DNA of 64,000 nucleotides, taken from contig NZ_CP048113.1 of the NCBI RefSeq assembly GCF_010093065.1, positions 7,905,926 to 7,969,925 on the forward strand, written 5' to 3'. The position numbers and the translations under genes are program-made. This stretch comes from Chitinophaga agri (lineage in GTDB: Bacteria > Bacteroidota > Bacteroidia > Chitinophagales > Chitinophagaceae). Below the pieces are notes generated by a model. That model had not been told where the DNA came from and did no database searches. It worked only from the letters and a program-made list of their open reading frames with translations. Shown piece by piece: positions 59,701 through 64,000 of this stretch; the first letter of the stretch is position 1, and the number at the start of each line of letters is the position of its first letter.

Positions 59701-62700
59701 GAATAACTGTCAACCGGTAAGTACCTGTATTATTCCTGACAGGGAGTGGGACTTGTACAAGACTAAATACCTGGAGCTGAAAGAGCAGTATTATAACCGT
59801 TTGAGAGATTCTTCTATTTATTGTGGTGGACGTTGTACGATAGGTAGCAGTAACAGGGTAGCTTATACTGTTGATGGGTGTCCGGCAACAGGAGATTTCA
59901 TTATCGAGTCCGGTAGTGAAGCCTGTGCAGCAGATAAGCAATCGGTGCGTATTAGTTATCTGGGTAGCCGTTTGAATACAACAGTAGCGGTTACGATATA
60001 TTATCCTGCTGAGTATAAAGCCCTTGTAGATACGACTCCGGTTACATTGTCGCCAGGTAATGAGCGTGTGAATTTGTGTATTTCAAATAAGGTGTTGCTG
60101 AGTACATTGCGTGTATCAGGAGTTAGTTGCGGGACGGGTAGCGGCGGCAATGATTTCTGCGCTACGCATACAAAGAATCATTTTGAGTTTGTTTTTAACA
60201 GTGGTAGCGGAAGGGCATATTTTCAGTATATCAATGGCGCACTTCCTGCCGGAGTAAAACCAGTGCTGGATGTTGTTTTCGGCGATGAAAACGGCAATGA
60301 GGTCTGTTCATACACTTTCAGGCGCTGGGATGCGAATGGGTTAAGTGAACGTGCTTTGTGCGATTTCATAGGCACACCTACCATCCTTCAGAAGACATTA
60401 TATTGCGATAATGTACCTGTAGATCCCAATCCGGTGGTATGTAATCCAGCTTATCAATCTAAGACCTCCAGGATCAATAATATTTCTTATTCCACACCGG
60501 AGATCACTACTGATACAACTGAATTAAAGAATATGGCGGCCGCCGGTATTCAGGCGATGATCGATCGTAACTGTGAGTCTCAGGCGGATAACTGGATAGG
60601 CTTACTGGAAGCGTGTGAAAAGATGGATACCACGAAACGTACTACTCTCAGGAACAAGCTGATTGAGATCTGTAAGATGGGTGGAGATGTTAATCATCCG
60701 AACGGAGCCAGTACATTACCTGCGGGAAAGACAACCGCCGAGGGGTATACATCTTTTAAAGATGCTATACTGGGTGTGTTGGGTATCACGGGTAAGCCGG
60801 GCATGTTATGTAATCCTTATTTACTGGATGTTCCTTATCCGTATGAGGTGAAAGCGCAGATAGCAGAGCAGACCCTGACCTCAACGAATCCAGATGTATG
60901 TCAGCGTCTCAGTGAACTGACAGCGGCCTATACAGCGGCAAATACGACCGACTCGTTCCATATCTATCTGAAGAAGACGTATGGAGCAGCAATGAACATC
61001 ACCGCAGCGGAATTAGCGTTGTTGCAGACGGGATGTAGTAACTGTCGTTACCTGCTGAAGCAACCAGTCAAGTTACCTGTATTCATGGACCGTGGTGCCA
61101 AAGGTTGCATTACAGCTGCCGAGTATACACAGGCAATGGCTGCGTTAACTGCCTTTGCGGGTGATAGTTTGATAGCAGATCATTCAAATTATGAAAGGAT
61201 AGTCACCAACTATCTGAATGCTCGTTTCGGATTCAGTTTGTCTTATAGTGCGTATGAGGCTTACCGGGATACAGTTGCTAAGAATCCATCGCTTACGATG
61301 TTGTTGTGTAATAGTCCGGTATATGTAAGTGTGACGCCTGACCAGTATGAATGTCTGATGCAGGTGATAGATGATGCGGTGGTCTCAGGAAGAGATCGTT
61401 ACAGTACGTATGTCGAGGAGGTGAAACGTCTTTTCCGTAAGGATTATATAGCAGTATGTGGAGCGAATAAGCCAGTGGTATCACTGACCAGCCTTCAGCA
61501 GACGTATCACTATACATTATATTATTATGATCAGGCAGGCAATTTAATAAGAACTGTTCCACCAGAGGGTGTGCATCCGCTTAATGACAGTCTGGCGAAG
61601 TATGTGGATGGCGCGAGAGGAGTAAGAGATACCGCTTGTAGCAGTAAATATCAGCCAGATAATAAAACGAAGGATGCAGTATTACAGACATTGACACAGG
61701 CCTTCGATCGTACTACAAATGAGGCGATGGAAATGTGGGTGTACAATGCAGGTAATAGTGAAAGCCAGGTGCTGAGTACTACGGGGGGAAAGAAATATCT
61801 CTTCAATGTGTGTATCAGTGGCGGTTATCTGAACTTTGATGTTTATACAGCAACTTTATCTGGTGCAGATGCGGATGTAGTGTTGTCAGCGCATACAACG
61901 GTAAGTCTGATGGGCGTCGGGCCGTTGACAAACTGGACGCATGTCGTTATACAGGGCGCTGGTTTTAAGGCCAATAATATGGCGATCTATGTAAATGGCA
62001 AACGTTGTCCGTCAGTGACGCAGGTGCCTACCGGCGCTTGTGGATGGAGCCTGGAGGGTAATTCTGCAGGAGTTATATTCCCGGAGAATCTGTCTTTACT
62101 GAGACATTTACGACTGTATAATCACCTGTTACCGGATGACGTGATTGCTGCGAATGCAGGCGTGTCCTGCCTGAGTCCGAGTGATGTGTATAATCCGGCA
62201 GGCACCGATTCCCTGACGCTTTGGGCGTTGTTTAACGGAGCGACAGGAGGTTCTTCCAGTGAACAAAGGTATGTGCCTGTTTATCCTGCTCATACGTTGG
62301 CGACCAGTTATGCTTACCAGTCGTTAAATGGTATACAGGTACAGCGTACGCCAGATGCCGGGGTGTCTCATTTCTGGTATGATATGCTGGGTAGGAATGT
62401 TGTGTCGCAGAATGCAGAGCAGGCGAATCCGATAGGGCAGGGGCTTGGAGGACGTCAGAGTTATACCAGGTTCGATGCACAGGGACGGGTTATTGAAGTA
62501 GGAGAGAAACTGAATGCAGAAAGATCGGCTGATTCTGTTGCGTTTGTAACTGCAGATGTGTTACATGAGTTATACGAAACCGCGGGACAGCAGGTGGTGA
62601 GGACCTATTATGATAACACGACTGATTATGTGAATATGGATGCAGGCGTAGCTGCTGCTCAGCAGAATCTGAGAAAGCGGGTAGCAGCATCTACTTACAC

Positions 62701-64000
62701 AGAAAATGATGGAGATCCCCAGCAGGTGACATATTATAGTTATGATCAGTTGGGGAATGTGAAGACGCTGTGGCAGCAGATACAGGGTTTGGGTATCAAA
62801 AAGGTTGATTATCAGTATGACCTGGCGAGTGGTAAGGTCAACAAAGTGGGCTATCAGACAGGCGGGAAGGACAGATTCTTTTACGGATATGAGTATGACG
62901 CAGAGAATCGCCTGACGAAAGCATTTACTGGTATTAATGCGGTGTCTTCAGATGGCTGGCATATTGAAAATGCGCATACCGATGCACGTTATCGCTATTT
63001 CCTTCATGGGCCGTTGGCAAGGACGGAACTGGGTCATGAACACCTTGTACAGGGTATGGACTATACATACACCTTACAGGGCTGGTTAAAGGGAGTGAAT
63101 GGTCAGTATCTGCAGGCTGACAAGGAAATGGGCTTCGATGGGGTGAAAGGTCGTCTTCATGGAGATGTAGCCAGAGATGCGTATGCTTATACCCTGGATT
63201 ATTTTAAAGATGACTATAAGCCTATTGGCGTTGGGAATGCAATGACAACCTTGTCATGGACGGCAGGTCAGCAGTCGGAAACAGGACGGGATCTGTTTAA
63301 TGGTAATATCAGCCGTAGCACCCTGGCCATCAAGCGCATCAATGATGATAAGTCAAGCGGCTATACTTACAGATATGATCAGCTAAATCGTCTGAAAGCC
63401 ATGCGTCAGCATGCACTTGTATCAGGAGCTACATCCTGGAGTGCGGCGAGCGCGGGTACTGCCTATAAAGAAGACGTTACTTATGATGCTAATGGTAACA
63501 TTCTGAGTTATTTGCGTAACGGTAGTAGTACTCGTGGCGATAACATGGACCAGCTGAGTTATGTATATGCGAAGGACGCATCTGGTAACCTGTTGCATAA
63601 CAAGTTGTTACAGGTAAAAGATGCGGTTGACAATCCGGCGTATACAGAAGACTTGAAAAATCAGAATGTAAACAATTATCTTTACGATAATATAGGTAAT
63701 CTTATCGCTGATAAGCAGGGTGCTATCGATTCAGTAGTGTGGAATGTGTATGGTAAGATTGCGCGGATACGGAAGTCGGATGGAAGTGTGTTGCAGTATG
63801 GGTATGATCCGACGGGTAACCGTGTATATAAGCTCTTTATTAAGAATGGTGTTGTAAATCGTACCTGGTATGTGCGTGATGCACAGGGGAATACATTGGC
63901 TGTTTATGGCAATAAGGATGGCGATGCGAATGTTTATTGGGAGGAGCAGCATTTGTATGGTAGTAGCCGTTTGGGTGTCTGGAATCCGGATGTGAATGTT
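56717..64000 (+). CDS. Giant secreted RHS-repeat protein, 5' part (runs off the window)
   Basis: The frame is open from ATG 56717 to the last base, 2428 codons, so the C-terminus is missing. A signal peptide covers the first ~28 residues. A fibronectin-III-like region has VSLAWETITGAEEYDLEW (~205). A Bacteroidota RHS N-domain holds YDEFGRPLATIMP (~368). A LamG-like beta sandwich lies at ~1660-1820. True YD/RHS repeats then run from ~1886: WYDMLGRN, SYDQLGN (~2008), YRYDQLNRL, TYDANGN (~2255), YGYDPTGNRVY (~2360) and LYGSSRLG (~2413). The variable tip that carries the toxin in RHS proteins should begin soon after the window's end. Confidence 0.85.
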   Translation, partial: MNMRAVYAKILMCVLLLLALSGISGDAMAFNAIETYQNQIQGRLKKGDTLVLKDEKFQNSAFDWSTIHNKTVSNMITFGLYRDSGAVFPKAFKCEIDLKVEYWTQADLPDPIVEDHIKLQVTYDPGAGVAYKDADLYRFLNGHKVRVTINDITSAELGSDFPPIFRLASQVIVERWYDIDNSKHLAPQYFIIPSANDTTSRRVSLAWETITGAEEYDLEWTFIDEDSDNGALLAAQPGSVSADVLKKMFRNNATRVTVQQEYYDISLVHHSKYLLIRIRPVQYRDNGFRQEFAWEYQIKDGATTKSSVIVLGDNPWHESGKNWQYNAVYAEDGKKKEVVSYYDGSLRSRQTVTVNNSDKNAVVQEAIYDEFGRPLATIMPVPLKSSVFKYYPGLHIGQGDSTYNFKHVYGNATACVATPLPLKDSGAARYYSANNEFLGDSLRPENAYIPDAEGYPLAVTRYTNDNTNRVSVQGSVGPRFQPGATGAVQYFYGVPTQWELDRLFGNDVGYYSHYLKNVVIDGNGQASIAYLDASGRTIATALAGKSPGNLDSLPSNAAPAEHTDIILDRQFTFDPTRMKISATATHISTVAGPVKLRFDVSRLVKMYADKGVDICSNCYYEGSIYITDNCGNEIYKTVTPWKIGDMLDSCLTADGVVTRQVDTIFGKGEYYIKLEIGIPENAINFYTAAFIKRNKNLRTEWSFVKDALLEKDLFSCFNDCATCKESLGELSTFRSRITERLIADKVDVTTNTAAINAWIDSTYASLYSQCAVLRANCNTSPCAELEKQLKEDVSPGGQYALFTAEGGVLEADINVLSRYWRQAFKPLPKDSADYIQQQFELEDGRISSPHDSAFTVQLLVKYWNSEWASRFVQYHPEYCALRFCQDNATSLSWDNRLRDVATTVADIPVASGGAIYSKSSVNWLIDKDPFFTARPDYKELFKNDLANYSRNVAGITTAGASVKHLSGFVDYMLYCADYTGSTNANNIPDRNANNWNNCQPVSTCIIPDREWDLYKTKYLELKEQYYNRLRDSSIYCGGRCTIGSSNRVAYTVDGCPATGDFIIESGSEACAADKQSVRISYLGSRLNTTVAVTIYYPAEYKALVDTTPVTLSPGNERVNLCISNKVLLSTLRVSGVSCGTGSGGNDFCATHTKNHFEFVFNSGSGRAYFQYINGALPAGVKPVLDVVFGDENGNEVCSYTFRRWDANGLSERALCDFIGTPTILQKTLYCDNVPVDPNPVVCNPAYQSKTSRINNISYSTPEITTDTTELKNMAAAGIQAMIDRNCESQADNWIGLLEACEKMDTTKRTTLRNKLIEICKMGGDVNHPNGASTLPAGKTTAEGYTSFKDAILGVLGITGKPGMLCNPYLLDVPYPYEVKAQIAEQTLTSTNPDVCQRLSELTAAYTAANTTDSFHIYLKKTYGAAMNITAAELALLQTGCSNCRYLLKQPVKLPVFMDRGAKGCITAAEYTQAMAALTAFAGDSLIADHSNYERIVTNYLNARFGFSLSYSAYEAYRDTVAKNPSLTMLLCNSPVYVSVTPDQYECLMQVIDDAVVSGRDRYSTYVEEVKRLFRKDYIAVCGANKPVVSLTSLQQTYHYTLYYYDQAGNLIRTVPPEGVHPLNDSLAKYVDGARGVRDTACSSKYQPDNKTKDAVLQTLTQAFDRTTNEAMEMWVYNAGNSESQVLSTTGGKKYLFNVCISGGYLNFDVYTATLSGADADVVLSAHTTVSLMGVGPLTNWTHVVIQGAGFKANNMAIYVNGKRCPSVTQVPTGACGWSLEGNSAGVIFPENLSLLRHLRLYNHLLPDDVIAANAGVSCLSPSDVYNPAGTDSLTLWALFNGATGGSSSEQRYVPVYPAHTLATSYAYQSLNGIQVQRTPDAGVSHFWYDMLGRNVVSQNAEQANPIGQGLGGRQSYTRFDAQGRVIEVGEKLNAERSADSVAFVTADVLHELYETAGQQVVRTYYDNTTDYVNMDAGVAAAQQNLRKRVAASTYTENDGDPQQVTYYSYDQLGNVKTLWQQIQGLGIKKVDYQYDLASGKVNKVGYQTGGKDRFFYGYEYDAENRLTKAFTGINAVSSDGWHIENAHTDARYRYFLHGPLARTELGHEHLVQGMDYTYTLQGWLKGVNGQYLQADKEMGFDGVKGRLHGDVARDAYAYTLDYFKDDYKPIGVGNAMTTLSWTAGQQSETGRDLFNGNISRSTLAIKRINDDKSSGYTYRYDQLNRLKAMRQHALVSGATSWSAASAGTAYKEDVTYDANGNILSYLRNGSSTRGDNMDQLSYVYAKDASGNLLHNKLLQVKDAVDNPAYTEDLKNQNVNNYLYDNIGNLIADKQGAIDSVVWNVYGKIARIRKSDGSVLQYGYDPTGNRVYKLFIKNGVVNRTWYVRDAQGNTLAVYGNKDGDANVYWEEQHLYGSSRLGVWNPDVNV

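Noticed and set aside
58255-62690. Minus-strand frames within the second giant gene
   Set aside because: They are shadows of a continuous plus-strand reading frame with RHS motifs in the correct frame.
1-64000. CRISPR arrays, tRNA or rRNA genes, transposases and prophage
   Set aside because: No regularly spaced repeats, tRNA-like cloverleaf or conserved rRNA sequence was noticed, and no transposase, integrase or phage structural module is encoded.

Overview
The window reads as a chromosomal segment of a Bacteroidota bacterium, most likely a Chitinophaga-like member of the Chitinophagaceae. Evidence for this is a SusC/SusD pair, GH20 and GH127 glycosidases with signal peptides, DUF4142, DUF5071 and DUF6766 proteins, several S74/tail-fibre-like proteins with the Bacteroidota-type C-terminus, matches to the Bacteroidota promoter (TTTG ... 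TAnnTTTG), and a large RHS locus. I saw no tRNA, rRNA, CRISPR array, transposase or phage module.

Layout. (1) 1-2481: the end of an acyl carrier protein gene joined to a phosphopantetheinyl transferase, probably the edge of a polyketide or aryl-polyene/flexirubin-type cluster, followed by an LLM flavin oxidoreductase and small stress-type membrane proteins. (2) 2485-9433: SPW and DUF4142 envelope proteins, a YbjJ-like MFS exporter coupled to a YieH-like sugar-phosphate phosphatase, a large MG2/TonB-plug surface protein, and a Crp/Fnr-type regulator. (3) 9549-14039: a minus-strand set resembling an electrophile/quinone-detoxification regulon: two pirins, nitroreductase, MhqO-like dioxygenase, MhqD-like esterase, small GNAT protein and a degenerate receiver-like protein. 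(4) 16134-19817: a TetR regulator, an SDR oxidoreductase, a DHA2 efflux pump and a methyltransferase, tied together by three copies of one palindromic operator. (5) 20081-27201: YeiH-type transporter, S41 peptidase, AlkZ-like glycosylase, FrnE-like DsbA protein divergent from an HxlR regulator, CoA-transferase and an MBL-fold hydrolase. (6) 27230-39009: carbohydrate genes: GH127, GH20 with a PA14-like C-terminus, and SusD/SusC.

(7) 39446-42340: a plus-strand run of small, weakly related proteins (TARG1-like macro domain, DUF5071, an unknown protein, an Imm33-like immunity protein whose 5' end is frameshifted, and a membrane-anchored unknown). It resembles a store of immunity genes beside a polymorphic-toxin locus.

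(8) 43061-64000 and beyond: one tightly packed plus-strand operon of at least eight genes. In order these are two paralogous tail-fibre-like secreted proteins, a ~800-residue predicted outer-membrane barrel, a fibronectin-III-like secreted protein, a lipoprotein, a 2443-residue secreted RHS-like giant with PA14-like modules, a membrane-anchored periplasmic protein, and a second giant (at least 2428 residues, cut by the window) that ends in true RHS/YD repeats. Several genes overlap by 1-4 bases, so the set is likely made together. This is the best candidate in the window for an incompletely described system: a Bacteroidota RHS apparatus split over two polypeptides and encoded with its own envelope components. 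The variable C-terminal tip and its immunity gene lie outside the window.
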